This document shows positions 43,892 through 53,236 of a stretch of 64,000 nucleotides of DNA, in pieces; the first letter of the stretch is position 1; every line of letters begins with the position of its first letter. This stretch comes from Pseudorhizobium endolithicum (GTDB taxonomy: Bacteria > Pseudomonadota > Alphaproteobacteria > Rhizobiales > Rhizobiaceae): NCBI RefSeq assembly GCF_902153245.2, contig NZ_CABFWF030000010.1, forward strand, positions 78,560 through 142,559, given 5' to 3'. The position numbers and the translations under genes are program-made. Under the pieces are notes generated by a model. That model made no database searches. It worked only from the letters and a program-made list of their open reading frames with translations, and was not told where the DNA came from.

Positions 43892-46348
43892 TCAGAACAG
43901 CCCTGCCGCGCCCGAGGTCACGGCCTGCTGTGCCTGCGGCGAGGTCTCGAGGATTTGCTCCGGCGGCAGGTATTCGGTATCGCCGATCACCGCGAACACA
44001 TCCGCCGGACCTGTCCCCGGCTTGAAGGCTTCCACGATCGTGTCCGGCTCGCCTTCGAACGCCATCATGCCCGTCGTGCGGTTCACCGGAATGAACTGCA
44101 TGCCCTCCGGAACGTGGAACTTCTCCGGCGGCGTACGCTTCACGGCGACTTCCATGAAGTCGGCAAAGACGGGAACGGCCAGCGAGCCACCGGTCGCACC
44201 GCGACCAAGCGGCGCCGGCGTATCGAAGCCGATGTAGACGCCGGCAACGAGGTTGGGCGTATACCCCACGAACCAGGCGTCCTTCTCGTCATTGGTCGTA
44301 CCGGTCTTGCCGGCGACCGGACGGTCGTCGATCTTGATCTTGCCGGCGGCGGTACCGCGCCTGACGACGCCTTCCATCATCGAGGTGATCTGGTAGGCCG
44401 TCATCGGATCGAGAACCTGCTCCCGGTTGTCCACCAGGATCGGCTCCTCCTGCTCCGCCCAGCGCGGGGCATTGCAGCCGTCGCAGGTCCGTTCCTCGTG
44501 ACGGAAAATCGTCTTGCCGTAACGGTCCTGGATACGGTCGATCACTGTCGGCTTGATCTGCTTCCCGCCATTGGCAAGAACGGCGTAGGCCGACACCATC
44601 CGGAGCACCGTCGTCTCGCCCGATCCGAGCGACATAGCTAGCACCGGAAGCATCTTGTCGTAGATGCCGAAGCGCTCGGCGTATTCCGCGACAAGTTCCA
44701 TGCCCATATCCTGGGCCAGCCGGACGGTCATCTGGTTTCGGGACTTCTCGATGCCGAGGCGGAGCGTCTGCGGACCGGCCGAACCGCCGCCGTAGTTCTC
44801 CGGCCTCCAGACCTGGCCGCCTGAGACCATTTCGATGGGGGCATCGAGGATAACGGAAGCGGGTGTATAGCCATTGTCCAGCGCGGCGGCGTAGACGAAC
44901 GGTTTGAACGCCGAGCCCGGTTGGCGCATCGCCTGCGTGGCGCGGTTGAACTCCGACTGGGCGTAGGAGAAGCCGCCTACCATAGCCAGAACTCGGCCAG
45001 TATTCGGATCCATCGCGACAAAGCCGCCCTGAACCTTCGGGGGCTGGCGGAGACGGTAGCTACCCTCTTCATCAGAGATGGGTTCGACGAATACGACGTC
45101 GCCGGCCGCGAGCACACCTTCCGGCGACTTGGCGGTCTTGCGCTCACCCTTCGCGTCCCGGTAGGCCCACTTCATGTTCTCGGCGCGGATGACACCCGTC
45201 TCACGCCTTTCGTCCACTTTTCCGCCAGCGTCGGTCGCCGGCTGAAGCGTGATATTGACCTCCTTGGCAGAAACCGCGGTGACGACAGCGAGCTTCCATT
45301 CGGGGACGTCGCGAAGCGCAGGGACCTTCGCGAGTTCCGCCGCCCAGTCGCCAGACATGCTGATCTGCTTCACAGGGCCATGGAAACCGCGGCGCTCGTC
45401 GTACTGGATCAGCCCCTTGTGCAGCGCCTTCCGTGCCACCACCTGCAGGTCCGGATCCAGCGAGGTCCGGACGGACAGACCGCCGCCATAGAGCGTGTCG
45501 TCACCATATTTCTCGATGATCTGACGGCGGACCTCTTCGGCGAAGAAATCGGAAGCGAAGAGATGCGTGCCGCCACGGCGGGGCTTCACGCCCAACGGCT
45601 GCTTCTTGGCTTCCTCCGCATCGGCCTGACCGATGTAGCCGTTCTCGGCCATGCGATCGATCACCCAGTTGCGGCGTTCGATGGCAGCGGCTTCCTTGCG
45701 GAAGGGATGGTAGTTGTTGGGGCCTTTCGGCAGGGCGGCGAGATAGGCAGATTCGGCGATCGTCAGTTCCGTGACGGACTTGTCGAAATAGGTGAGTGCC
45801 GCCCCCGCGATACCGTAGGAGTTCAGGCCGAAGAAGATCTCGTTCAGGTAGAGCTCGAGGATCTTGTCCTTGGAATAGGTCTGCTCGATGCGGAAGGAGA
45901 GGATCGCTTCCTTCACCTTTCGATCGATCGTCTGGTCGTTGCTGAGCAGGAAGTTCTTGGCGACCTGCTGGGTGATCGTCGAGGCGCCTTCCGGCCGGCG
46001 GCCAGAGGCCAGGTTCTGGAAGTTGTTGACGACCGCGCGGGCAAGACCGGCGATATCGATGCCGGGGTGATTGTAAAAATTCTTGTCTTCGGCCGAAAGG
46101 AACGCCGCCTTGACCCGATCGGGCACTGCCTGGATCGGAAGGAAGAGGCGCCGCTCGCGGGCATATTCCGCCATCAGGGCGCCGTTGCCGGCATGCACGC
46201 GCGTGGCAACCGGCGGTTCGTAGGCACTCAGCACTTCGTAATCGGGGAGGTCCCTGGAAACGCCGGCAAGATAAATCGCGGCGACGACGGCGACGCCCAG
46301 GAAAAGGACGCACGCCAATCCAAAGAAATACCCGATAAGTCTGATCAT
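43892..46348 (-). CDS. mrcA: Penicillin-binding protein 1A, bifunctional glycosyltransferase/transpeptidase
   Basis: The 818-residue class A PBP polymerises and cross-links peptidoglycan in the periplasm. An N-terminal anchor helix (about 6-27) is followed by the glycosyltransferase domain with S-A-E-D-K-N-F-Y-N-H-P-G (catalytic Glu) and S-T-I-T-Q-Q-V-A-K-N; an OB-like insertion lies in the middle; the transpeptidase has S-A-F-K (nucleophile Ser) near residue 480, S-R-N and K-T-G-T. Two Cys in C-D-G-C near the end of the transpeptidase domain are unusual. It is followed downstream by prfB and preceded by the amidase gene, a common rhizobial order. Confidence 0.95.
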   Translation of the reverse strand: MIRLIGYFFGLACVLFLGVAVVAAIYLAGVSRDLPDYEVLSAYEPPVATRVHAGNGALMAEYARERRLFLPIQAVPDRVKAAFLSAEDKNFYNHPGIDIAGLARAVVNNFQNLASGRRPEGASTITQQVAKNFLLSNDQTIDRKVKEAILSFRIEQTYSKDKILELYLNEIFFGLNSYGIAGAALTYFDKSVTELTIAESAYLAALPKGPNNYHPFRKEAAAIERRNWVIDRMAENGYIGQADAEEAKKQPLGVKPRRGGTHLFASDFFAEEVRRQIIEKYGDDTLYGGGLSVRTSLDPDLQVVARKALHKGLIQYDERRGFHGPVKQISMSGDWAAELAKVPALRDVPEWKLAVVTAVSAKEVNITLQPATDAGGKVDERRETGVIRAENMKWAYRDAKGERKTAKSPEGVLAAGDVVFVEPISDEEGSYRLRQPPKVQGGFVAMDPNTGRVLAMVGGFSYAQSEFNRATQAMRQPGSAFKPFVYAAALDNGYTPASVILDAPIEMVSGGQVWRPENYGGGSAGPQTLRLGIEKSRNQMTVRLAQDMGMELVAEYAERFGIYDKMLPVLAMSLGSGETTVLRMVSAYAVLANGGKQIKPTVIDRIQDRYGKTIFRHEERTCDGCNAPRWAEQEEPILVDNREQVLDPMTAYQITSMMEGVVRRGTAAGKIKIDDRPVAGKTGTTNDEKDAWFVGYTPNLVAGVYIGFDTPAPLGRGATGGSLAVPVFADFMEVAVKRTPPEKFHVPEGMQFIPVNRTTGMMAFEGEPDTIVEAFKPGTGPADVFAVIGDTEYLPPEQILETSPQAQQAVTSGAAGLF

Positions 46349-46584
46349 ATTGAAGCTACCGTTCGGCTTTCATTCGGTGCCGGGACACCATCGCATGATT
46401 GTGGGGCTTTTGCACGCCGATCCGGCCAGCGCAAGTCAGCGAGGCCCGCAGGATCGAGTCACACCATCACATGGTTGCGACTAACGGACGGAATGTGAGG
46501 AAAATAGGGCCTTTGCACCGGGCGCTCCGCCCAAGAGCACTACGAGGAAAAGGATGTTGCAAACCGGCAACCGACCACTCCGCC

Positions 46585-47826
46585 CTACCCTCCATTGGCG
46601 ACGGTCCGCTCCCTGTAGCGCAGAACGGCATCCGTCAGGAGGCCGCTGACCTTGATCCGCCAATCTTCGTCCGCAAGCAGCTTCTCGTCCTCCGGATTGG
46701 AGAGGAACCCCAGTTCCAGAAGCACAGACGGAATGTCCGGCGCCCGCAGGACCTGAAAGCCGGCATAGCGGTGGGCATTGTTGATGAGGCCGATCTGCCC
46801 CTCGAAGGACTTCAAGACATTCTCGGCCAGGGCGATGGAGAATGTCTGGGTCTCCCGGCGCGTCAGGTCGAGCAGGATGTCGGCCACTTCCGGCGGTTCG
46901 TCCTTCAGCCTCACGCCCGCAAGCTGGTCGGAAAGATTCTCACGGGCGGCGAGATTTTCCGCCATCCGGTCCGATGCCCTGTCGGACAGGGTGTAGACGG
47001 TCGCACCGCGGATGTCCTTCTGGCTGAGGGTGTCGGCATGAAGGGAAAGAAAGAGGTCCGCCTTCGCCTGGCGTGCAAGCGTCACCCGCTCAGACAAGGA
47101 AAGGAAGCGATCGTTTTCGCGCGTCAGGAAAACCTCTACCCCCGGTTGCTTCCCGAGCCGCTCGGCCAGCGCCCGGGCGAAGGCTAATGTGATCTCCTTC
47201 TCCGGCGTCTTCGTGGCCGCGCCGATGGCGCCCGTATCGATTCCGCCGTGCCCGGCATCGATGGCAACGATGAAGGTACCGTCGTCGGCGGGCGAAACCG
47301 AGCGAGACGTATCGGGGCGAGCCTCCTCGTCCCAGGTCTGCTGGCTGACGAGCCTGGCGAATACTTCAGGCGTCGCCATCTCCGCATCCAGGACAAGGCG
47401 GAACTCACCGTTCTCTCCTTCCTGGACCTCGGCCAGGCTCAGTTGCACCGGCCGCTCCGCCGTCAGAACGATCCGGGCGCTGGTTTCGTCCATCGCGCCG
47501 AAGCGGATGTCGCTGAAGAGGCCGCGGGCGCCAAGGTCCTCCTGGGGAAAGCCGAATGCCGTGGCGGGAAGATCGACGATGACGCGCTCCGGAGAGCCGA
47601 CATAGTGAACCGAAAACTCGGGCCTCTCCTCGAAGTCGATGACGATGCGGGTTCTCGCCTCGTCGCCGGCGATACGGGCGGCATAGGCGAGCAGCGGCTT
47701 CTCGGGCTTAGCATGCGCGCTCCCCGGCAAGGCAGATGCCGCCACCGACCATGCCATGAGGACAAATCCGATGATTCGCACGGACAGCCGCCCCATCCTG
47801 GCGGCGCTCGCCGGTAAAAAGCCCAT
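46585..47826 (-). CDS. N-acetylmuramoyl-L-alanine amidase (AmiC-like)
   Basis: The periplasmic enzyme cuts the peptide from the glycan during cell separation. An export signal (hydrophobic F-V-L-M-A-W-S-V-A-A-S-A-L, then A-H-A) precedes an AMIN domain with V-I-D-L-P-A-T and a C-terminal zinc amidase domain: I-D-A-G-H-G-G-I-D-T-G-A-I-G (first His), then F-L-S-L-H-A-D-T (second His) and the catalytic Glu in V-L-L-E-L-G-F-L-S-N. The start is uncertain: ATGs at 47826 and 47796 both give a signal peptide and lack a good ribosome-binding site; the frame stays open to 47955. It neighbours mrcA. Confidence 0.9.
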   Translation of the reverse strand: MGFLPASAARMGRLSVRIIGFVLMAWSVAASALPGSAHAKPEKPLLAYAARIAGDEARTRIVIDFEERPEFSVHYVGSPERVIVDLPATAFGFPQEDLGARGLFSDIRFGAMDETSARIVLTAERPVQLSLAEVQEGENGEFRLVLDAEMATPEVFARLVSQQTWDEEARPDTSRSVSPADDGTFIVAIDAGHGGIDTGAIGAATKTPEKEITLAFARALAERLGKQPGVEVFLTRENDRFLSLSERVTLARQAKADLFLSLHADTLSQKDIRGATVYTLSDRASDRMAENLAARENLSDQLAGVRLKDEPPEVADILLDLTRRETQTFSIALAENVLKSFEGQIGLINNAHRYAGFQVLRAPDIPSVLLELGFLSNPEDEKLLADEDWRIKVSGLLTDAVLRYRERTVANGG

Positions 47827-48426
47827 TCCTGTTCTGCCCCTGCTGACGCCCGCCCTGTTTGCAGCCTCAAGATGAAGGCTCGTGGCCGCCTCGCAGATGC
47901 CGCATGAAGCAAGGCGAATCAAGCCTTTCCAGTAGCGCTTGAATTTGATCCACAATATGGCGCCGCCGGCTTTTCCCTTGCTATTATGTCACAGAAACCA
48001 TACAAGGCGCAGGAGGGCTAAAGTGTTGACGGGACAGTCTTCCGGGAGGCCTGCCAGCTAACGAGACCTGGCGCCGACACCGGGAAGTTCATCCGCCGTC
48101 CTTACACTTTGTTCCTGATACGCAATCTCATCCGGCCATGGCCGGAATCATACCGGGCGGCACGCCGCCCACGCTCACACGGAGCATTCACCGGGCCTCG
48201 AGCCCTAAGATATCGTCGTTCTCGTTTGGACTTTCATGTCGCGGCAAGTGTTTCAGACCCTGGATACCCTGAAGGAGTTGGTAGCTCCCTCAGCCGTCCG
48301 GTCGTCGTCGCGGCGCCATTCCTCGGGAACCAATTTTTCCGGCGCAATCTCCGTTCTGCATGAAAGGCCTGTCCTTGCGGCAGGCCTTTTTGCACCTGCA
48401 TGGTTTCGCCGAGGAGCAGAACTTAC
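47827..48426. other. Amidase-rne divergent gap, probable long rne leader
   Basis: No protein gene is convincing here; a 84-codon frame at 48109 has no family features. The right part likely encodes the 5' leader of rne, which is long and structured in many bacteria because RNase E regulates its own mRNA through it. A strong hairpin lies just before the rne start. Confidence 0.5.
48363..48391 (+). terminator. Terminator-like hairpin in the rne leader
   Basis: AAAGGCCTG and CAGGCCTTT form a perfect 9-bp stem with a 9-base loop, followed by a T-run, 36 bases before the rne ATG. It looks like an intrinsic terminator placed before the gene, so it could act as an attenuator or end a leader-derived small RNA. 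Confidence 0.6.
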
Positions 48427-51225
48427 ATGGCAGACAAAATGCTTATCGACGCGTCTCACGAAGAGGAGACGCGGGTAGTCGTCGTTCGCGGCAACCGTAT
48501 TGAAGAATTCGATTTCGAATCCCAGCACAAGAAGCAAATTCGCGGCAATATCTATCTCGCCAAGGTGACGAGGGTTGAGCCCTCGCTTCAAGCCGCCTTC
48601 GTGGATTATGGTGGCAACCGCCACGGGTTTCTCGCCTTCGCGGAGATCCATCCGGATTACTACCAGATCCCGCTCGCCGACCGCCAGGCCCTGATGCAGG
48701 CGGAAGCGGAAGAGCAAAAGAAGATTGCCGATGCCGAATCGGCCGATCCCGTGGATCTCGCCGAGGCGGAACAGCCGCATGTCGATGTTTCCGTCTCCTC
48801 TGACAGCGAAGCCGGGTCCGAAGCTGCTGAGGCCAGCCCTCTTGAAGTCGAGGCAGCGGAGAAGCCTAAGACGAAGCCGCGCCGCAGCCGCGCGCGCAAG
48901 AAGGCCGCTGAGCCCGAAGCCAGCGAGTCGTCCGAAGGCGCAGACGAAGAAGGCCCTTCCGGCGAGATGGCCGCGATGGTTGAGACCGATTCGATCTCGG
49001 AAGACATCCGCGGACGTCGGCGCTCCAACGACGACGACGACGACGACGGCGAGAAGGAAGAGATCGAATCGGTCGGCGCCGAGGATGCGATGGAGGAAGT
49101 GCCGGACCGTATCGTCCGCAAGCCTCGCAAGCAGTACCGGATCCAGGAAGTGATCAAGCGCCGGCAGATCCTGCTGGTGCAGGTGGCCAAGGAAGAGCGC
49201 GGCAACAAGGGCGCGGCCCTCACTACCTATCTGTCGCTGGCGGGCCGTTATTCCGTCCTAATGCCGAACACCGCGCGCGGCGGCGGCATTTCCCGCAAGA
49301 TCACCAACCCGCAGGACCGCAAGCGCCTGAAGGAGATCGCGCGCGAGCTGGAAGTGCCGCAGGGCATGGGCGTGATCGTCCGCACGGCTGGCGCGAACCG
49401 TACCCGGGTGGAGATCAAGCGCGACTTCGAGTACCTGATGCGGCTCTGGGAGAATGTCCGCACCCTGACCCTTGCATCCACGGCGCCCTGCCTCGTCTAC
49501 GAGGAAGGATCGCTCATCAAGCGCTCGATCCGCGACCTGTACAACAAGGATATCTCGGAGATCATCGTCGCCGGCGAGGAAGGCTATCGTGAAGCCAAGG
49601 ACTTCATGAAGATGCTGATGCCGAGCCATGCCAAGGTGGTCCAGCCCTACCGCGACCTGCATCCGATCTTCTCGCGCTCGGGCATCGAGGCGCAGCTCGA
49701 CCGCATGCTCCAGCCGCAGGTGACGCTGAAGTCCGGCGGCTACCTGATCATGAACCAGACGGAAGCGCTCGTCGCGATCGACGTCAACTCGGGCCGCTCG
49801 ACGCGCGAGCACTCCATCGAGGAGACGGCGCTGCAGACCAATCTCGAAGCCGCCGAGGAAGTGGCCCGGCAGTTGCGCCTGCGCGACCTTGCCGGCCTGA
49901 TCGTCATCGACTTCATCGACATGGAGGAGAAGCGCAACAACCGCGCCGTCGAGAAGAAGCTGAAGGACTGCCTGAAGAACGACCGCGCCCGCATCCAGGT
50001 CGGCCGCATCTCGCATTTCGGCCTGCTCGAGATGTCGCGCCAGCGTATCCGCGCGAGCGTTCTGGAATCGACTACCCAGATCTGCACCCATTGCGGCGGT
50101 ACCGGCCATGTCCGCTCGCAATCGTCGGTGGCGCTGCACGTCCTGCGCGGCATCGAGGAATATCTGCTGAAGAACACCACGCACGACATCACGGTCCGCA
50201 CGACGCCGGAAATCGCGCTCTACATCCTGAACCAGAAGCGCCATACCGTGGTGGACTACGAGAAGCGCTTCGGTGTCTCGATCTATATCGAGTCGGACGA
50301 CGGTATCGGCTCCAGCCACTTCGCGATCGATCGCGGCGAGCCGGTGGAAAATCCTGTCAAGATCGAAAGCCTGATGCAGTTCGCGGCGTTTCCGGTCGAG
50401 GACGACGATGACGATGTCATCATCGAAGAGGATGCCGACGAGGACGACGCAGAAGAGGCCAAGGCCGCTGCCCACTCCGGCGATTCCCAGGGAGAAGAAC
50501 AGAACGGCCGCAAGCGGAAGCGTCGGCGCCGCCGCCGCAACAGGAACGGCGACCGTCCGGACGGAGCAAGCGCCGCAAATGCAGATGATGCCGGCGCAGC
50601 CTCCGACGAGGACGAGAACGATCAGGACGAGACCGAAGGCGGAGCGCCGGACGGGGTCGAGGCGTCTTCCGAGGGCGACGAGAACGGACGGCGGAAGCGT
50701 CGCCGCCGTGGCAAGCGCGGTGGGCGCCGCAACCGGGCCGAGGACGGGCAGGATGCATCCGCTTCGGACGACGGCGACGACGTGCCTTCCGAAGAGGCGG
50801 AAGACGAGGGTGGCGAACTCTCCGTCGCGGCAGAGGCACCAGCCGAGCCGGTAGCCGACGCTCCGGCAGTTGAAGCTCCCGCGGAGGAGGCGCCTGTGGC
50901 TGCAGTCAAGCCGCGGCGGAGCCGGAAGAAGGCGGCGCCCGCCGAGAGCGCTTCGGTCGAGGCGGCTGTGGAAGAGGCAGCAGCGGTGGCGGAGCCTGCC
51001 ATACAGGCCGCCGTCGCACCGCAGGTCGAGGCCGCACTTGGCGAGGATGCCGGCGAGAACATCTCCGCAGACGAGGAACGCAAGCCGGTTCGCGCCAACA
51101 GGGCGTCGAACATTGCCTCCTCCGATCCGGTGGTCAAAAGCTCCGAACCTGCGGGCGAGGACACCAATGCCGAGGCCGAAAAACCGAAGAAAGCCGGCTG
51201 GTGGCAGCGCCGCGGGTTCTTCTGA
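48427..51225 (+). CDS. rne: Ribonuclease E
   Basis: This 932-residue endonuclease starts mRNA decay and matures rRNA and tRNA. The start M-A-D-K-M-L-I-D-A has a GAGGAG ribosome-binding site. The catalytic half contains the S1 domain, split by a long acidic and Lys/Ala-rich insertion (about residues 110-230) as in other rhizobia, and the DNase-I-like part with I-D-V-N-S-G-R-S and I-V-I-D-F-I-D metal-binding aspartates; C-T-H-C-G-G-T-G is the Zn-link. The C-terminal third is disordered, with two Arg/Lys-rich RNA-binding patches (R-K-R-K-R-R-R-R-R-R and R-R-K-R-R-R-R-G-K-R) and Ala/Glu-rich spacers that would recruit degradosome partners. Confidence 0.96.
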   Translation: MADKMLIDASHEEETRVVVVRGNRIEEFDFESQHKKQIRGNIYLAKVTRVEPSLQAAFVDYGGNRHGFLAFAEIHPDYYQIPLADRQALMQAEAEEQKKIADAESADPVDLAEAEQPHVDVSVSSDSEAGSEAAEASPLEVEAAEKPKTKPRRSRARKKAAEPEASESSEGADEEGPSGEMAAMVETDSISEDIRGRRRSNDDDDDDGEKEEIESVGAEDAMEEVPDRIVRKPRKQYRIQEVIKRRQILLVQVAKEERGNKGAALTTYLSLAGRYSVLMPNTARGGGISRKITNPQDRKRLKEIARELEVPQGMGVIVRTAGANRTRVEIKRDFEYLMRLWENVRTLTLASTAPCLVYEEGSLIKRSIRDLYNKDISEIIVAGEEGYREAKDFMKMLMPSHAKVVQPYRDLHPIFSRSGIEAQLDRMLQPQVTLKSGGYLIMNQTEALVAIDVNSGRSTREHSIEETALQTNLEAAEEVARQLRLRDLAGLIVIDFIDMEEKRNNRAVEKKLKDCLKNDRARIQVGRISHFGLLEMSRQRIRASVLESTTQICTHCGGTGHVRSQSSVALHVLRGIEEYLLKNTTHDITVRTTPEIALYILNQKRHTVVDYEKRFGVSIYIESDDGIGSSHFAIDRGEPVENPVKIESLMQFAAFPVEDDDDDVIIEEDADEDDAEEAKAAAHSGDSQGEEQNGRKRKRRRRRRNRNGDRPDGASAANADDAGAASDEDENDQDETEGGAPDGVEASSEGDENGRRKRRRRGKRGGRRNRAEDGQDASASDDGDDVPSEEAEDEGGELSVAAEAPAEPVADAPAVEAPAEEAPVAAVKPRRSRKKAAPAESASVEAAVEEAAAVAEPAIQAAVAPQVEAALGEDAGENISADEERKPVRANRASNIASSDPVVKSSEPAGEDTNAEAEKPKKAGWWQRRGFF

Positions 51226-51242
51226 GCCTGCCGGATAAACGG

Positions 51243-51274
51243 ATGGCCGCACACTTCTGCGGCCATTCCTTTTT
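51243..51274 (+). terminator. rne terminator
   Basis: ATGGCCGCA/TGCGGCCAT, a perfect 9-bp stem with a CACTTC loop, followed by TCCTTTTT, starts 17 bases after the rne stop. Confidence 0.85.
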
Positions 51275-51421
51275 GCTTGCCTGAGAAGCCGGCAACGGAG
51301 AATTGAACCCTCGCAAGGGTTCCGCCAGGCGATTTTCCGTTTCCATTGCCGCTGACCCGGCTTAGCTTCGCCTCAAAGCTACACTAGGCACGTCGCCACC
51401 GCCCATTCACGAGGATTCCCC

Positions 51422-52180
51422 ATGCATTCCCGCTCGAAAGCCGTCGCACTTGGCGCCCTGTTCACCGCGGCAACCCTGTTTACGCCGGCAGCCGCGCTCG
51501 ATGATGCGCAGAAGAAAGAGATGGGAGCGTTCATTCGCAACTACCTCATCGAAAATCCGGAAATCATGCTGGAGGTCCAGGCGGCGCTTGAGGCCAAGCA
51601 GCAGGCCCAGCGGGTTGCCCAGGCGGGCGAGGCGGTCGCTGACAACCACGAGGCCATCTTCGCGTCCAAGAACGACATGGTGCTCGGCAATCCCGACGGC
51701 GACGTCACCATCGTCGAGTTCTTCGACTACAACTGCGGATACTGCAAACGGGCGCTTGCCGACATGGAAGAGATCCTGTCGGAAGACAAGAACGTCCGTT
51801 TCGTGCTCAAGGAACTGCCCATTCTGGGCCCGGACTCGCTGGCTGCCCATCGGGTTTCCAATGCCGTACGCCTGCTTGCTCCAGAAAAATATCCGGAGTT
51901 CCACCGGTCGCTTCTCGCCAGTACCGGCATGGCGACAGAAGAAAGTGCAATCGCAGCCGCAAAGTCGCTCGGCCTCGAGGAAGCGGATATCCGCCGATCG
52001 ATGGAAGAGAATCCGAACGACGAACTCGTCCGGGAAGCCTACCAGCTGGCAACAAATCTCGGCGTCAGCGGCACTCCGACCTATGTGGTCGGCGACGAAC
52101 CCCTGTTCGGCGCGGTGGGAGCGGATGCAATTCGCGAAAAGGTCGCCAATATCCGCGCCTGCGGCAAGAGCACCTGTTGA
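51422..52180 (+). CDS. DsbA-family thiol:disulfide protein
   Basis: The 252-residue exported thioredoxin-like protein has a signal peptide (about 1-25, ending T-P-A-A-A-L) and a helical N-terminal extension (Q-K-K-E-M-G-A-F-I-R-N-Y-L-I) of the kind that oligomerises ScsC/Com1-type proteins. The active site is C-G-Y-C in F-D-Y-N-C-G-Y-C-K-R, and the cis-Pro loop is S-G-T-P-T-Y. It may make or isomerise disulfides in the periplasm; oxidase versus isomerase cannot be told from sequence. It is a single gene between rne and aroQ with its own terminator. Confidence 0.88.
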   Translation: MHSRSKAVALGALFTAATLFTPAAALDDAQKKEMGAFIRNYLIENPEIMLEVQAALEAKQQAQRVAQAGEAVADNHEAIFASKNDMVLGNPDGDVTIVEFFDYNCGYCKRALADMEEILSEDKNVRFVLKELPILGPDSLAAHRVSNAVRLLAPEKYPEFHRSLLASTGMATEESAIAAAKSLGLEEADIRRSMEENPNDELVREAYQLATNLGVSGTPTYVVGDEPLFGAVGADAIREKVANIRACGKSTC

Positions 52181-52202
52181 GCCCGGGCGCCGCCGGGGGT
52201 GG

Positions 52203-52238
52203 GGAAAGCCCTCCGCTTGAGCGGCCAGGGGCTTTTCC
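52203..52238 (+). terminator. Terminator after the DsbA-family gene
   Basis: GGAAAGCCC pairs with GGGCTTTTCC (one bulge) around an inner CCGC-TTGA-GCGG stem, 22 bases after the stop codon. The T-rich arm is short. Confidence 0.5.
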
Positions 52239-52292
52239 TCCCTGCTCCGGACGGCTATAGGTGCCCTGACTTCTGATGGAACACACGAGATA

Positions 52293-52730
52293 ATGACCAA
52301 GACCGTCTTTGTCCTCAACGGCCCGAACCTGAACATGCTCGGCAAGCGCGAGCCCGGGATCTATGGTGGAAAGACGCTTAAGGACGTCGAGGAAGATTGC
52401 CTCACCGCCGGCCGCGAGCTTGGGCTGCAGGTGGAGTTTCGCCAAAGCAATCATGAAGGCGAGCTCGTCGGCTGGCTGCACGAAGCCGGTGAACGGGCCG
52501 TCGGGGTGGCGATCAACGCCGGCGCCTATACCCACACCTCGATCGCCCTGCACGACGCGATCCGCGCCATCTCCGTGCCGGTGATCGAAGTGCATATCTC
52601 GAACGTGCATGCTCGCGAGGAATTCCGGCACCATTCGATGATCGCACGCGCCTGCAAGGGCGTCATCTGCGGCTTCGGACCCACAAGCTATATCCTGGCG
52701 CTGCACGCCTTGAAAAGCATAACCGACTGA
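52293..52730 (+). CDS. aroQ: 3-dehydroquinate dehydratase, type II
   Basis: AroQ makes 3-dehydroshikimate in the shikimate pathway. The 145-residue length is standard for this dodecameric enzyme. The motifs are N-G-P-N-L-N-M-L-G-x-R-E-P-G-I-Y-G (catalytic Arg and Tyr), I-N-A-G-A-Y-T-H-T-S-I-A-L-H-D-A and E-V-H-I-S-N-V-H-A-R-E-E-F-R-H-H-S (catalytic His). It is followed 27 bases later by accB, an order conserved in many proteobacteria, so the three genes aroQ-accB-accC are probably one operon. Confidence 0.97.
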   Translation: MTKTVFVLNGPNLNMLGKREPGIYGGKTLKDVEEDCLTAGRELGLQVEFRQSNHEGELVGWLHEAGERAVGVAINAGAYTHTSIALHDAIRAISVPVIEVHISNVHAREEFRHHSMIARACKGVICGFGPTSYILALHALKSITD

Positions 52731-52757
52731 CAAGATAACAGAAGAACAGGGTTTGCC

Positions 52758-53228
52758 ATGTCTGACAAGAATCACGGCATCGATAAGGGGCTGATCCGCG
52801 ACCTCGCGAACATCCTCAACGACACCGATCTCACGGAGATCGAAGTCGAGCAGGATGACCTGCGTATCCGCGTTTCGCGTGCCTCCACGACGCACTATGT
52901 GCAGGCGCCAGTCGCTGCACCGGCCCCCGCCCCCGCAGCAGCCTCTCCTGCGCCGGCCGCGGCTGTGGCAGCGGCTCCTGCAGCCCGTGACAACAGCAAC
53001 GCCGTGACCGCACCCATGGTCGGCACCGTGTATCTGGCACCGGCACCGGGCTCGCGCGCCTTCATCGAGGTCGGCGCGACGGTGAAGGAAGGCCAGACCC
53101 TCCTCATCATCGAAGCGATGAAGACCATGAACCAGATACCGGCGCCGCGCTCCGGGAAGATCACGGAAATCCTGGTCAACGATGCGCAGCCCGTCGAATA
53201 CGGCGAGCCGCTCGTCGTCATCGAGTAG
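52758..53228 (+). CDS. accB: Biotin carboxyl carrier protein of acetyl-CoA carboxylase
   Basis: The 156-residue carrier has a helical N-terminal part, an Ala/Pro-rich linker (about residues 54-75) and a C-terminal biotinyl domain with E-A-M-K-T-M-N, in which the Lys is biotinylated. T in place of the usual M or L after the Lys is a minor variant. It shuttles carboxybiotin between AccC and the carboxyltransferase in fatty-acid synthesis. accC starts 8 bases downstream. Confidence 0.96.
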   Translation: MSDKNHGIDKGLIRDLANILNDTDLTEIEVEQDDLRIRVSRASTTHYVQAPVAAPAPAPAAASPAPAAAVAAAPAARDNSNAVTAPMVGTVYLAPAPGSRAFIEVGATVKEGQTLLIIEAMKTMNQIPAPRSGKITEILVNDAQPVEYGEPLVVIE

Positions 53229-53236
53229 GACGAGAC

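Noticed and set aside
44921..46498. 525-codon plus-strand frame opposite mrcA
   Set aside because: Antisense shadow of the penicillin-binding protein gene.
49258..51252. 664-codon minus-strand frame opposite rne
   Set aside because: A product of the GC-rich third positions of rne; it shows no family features.
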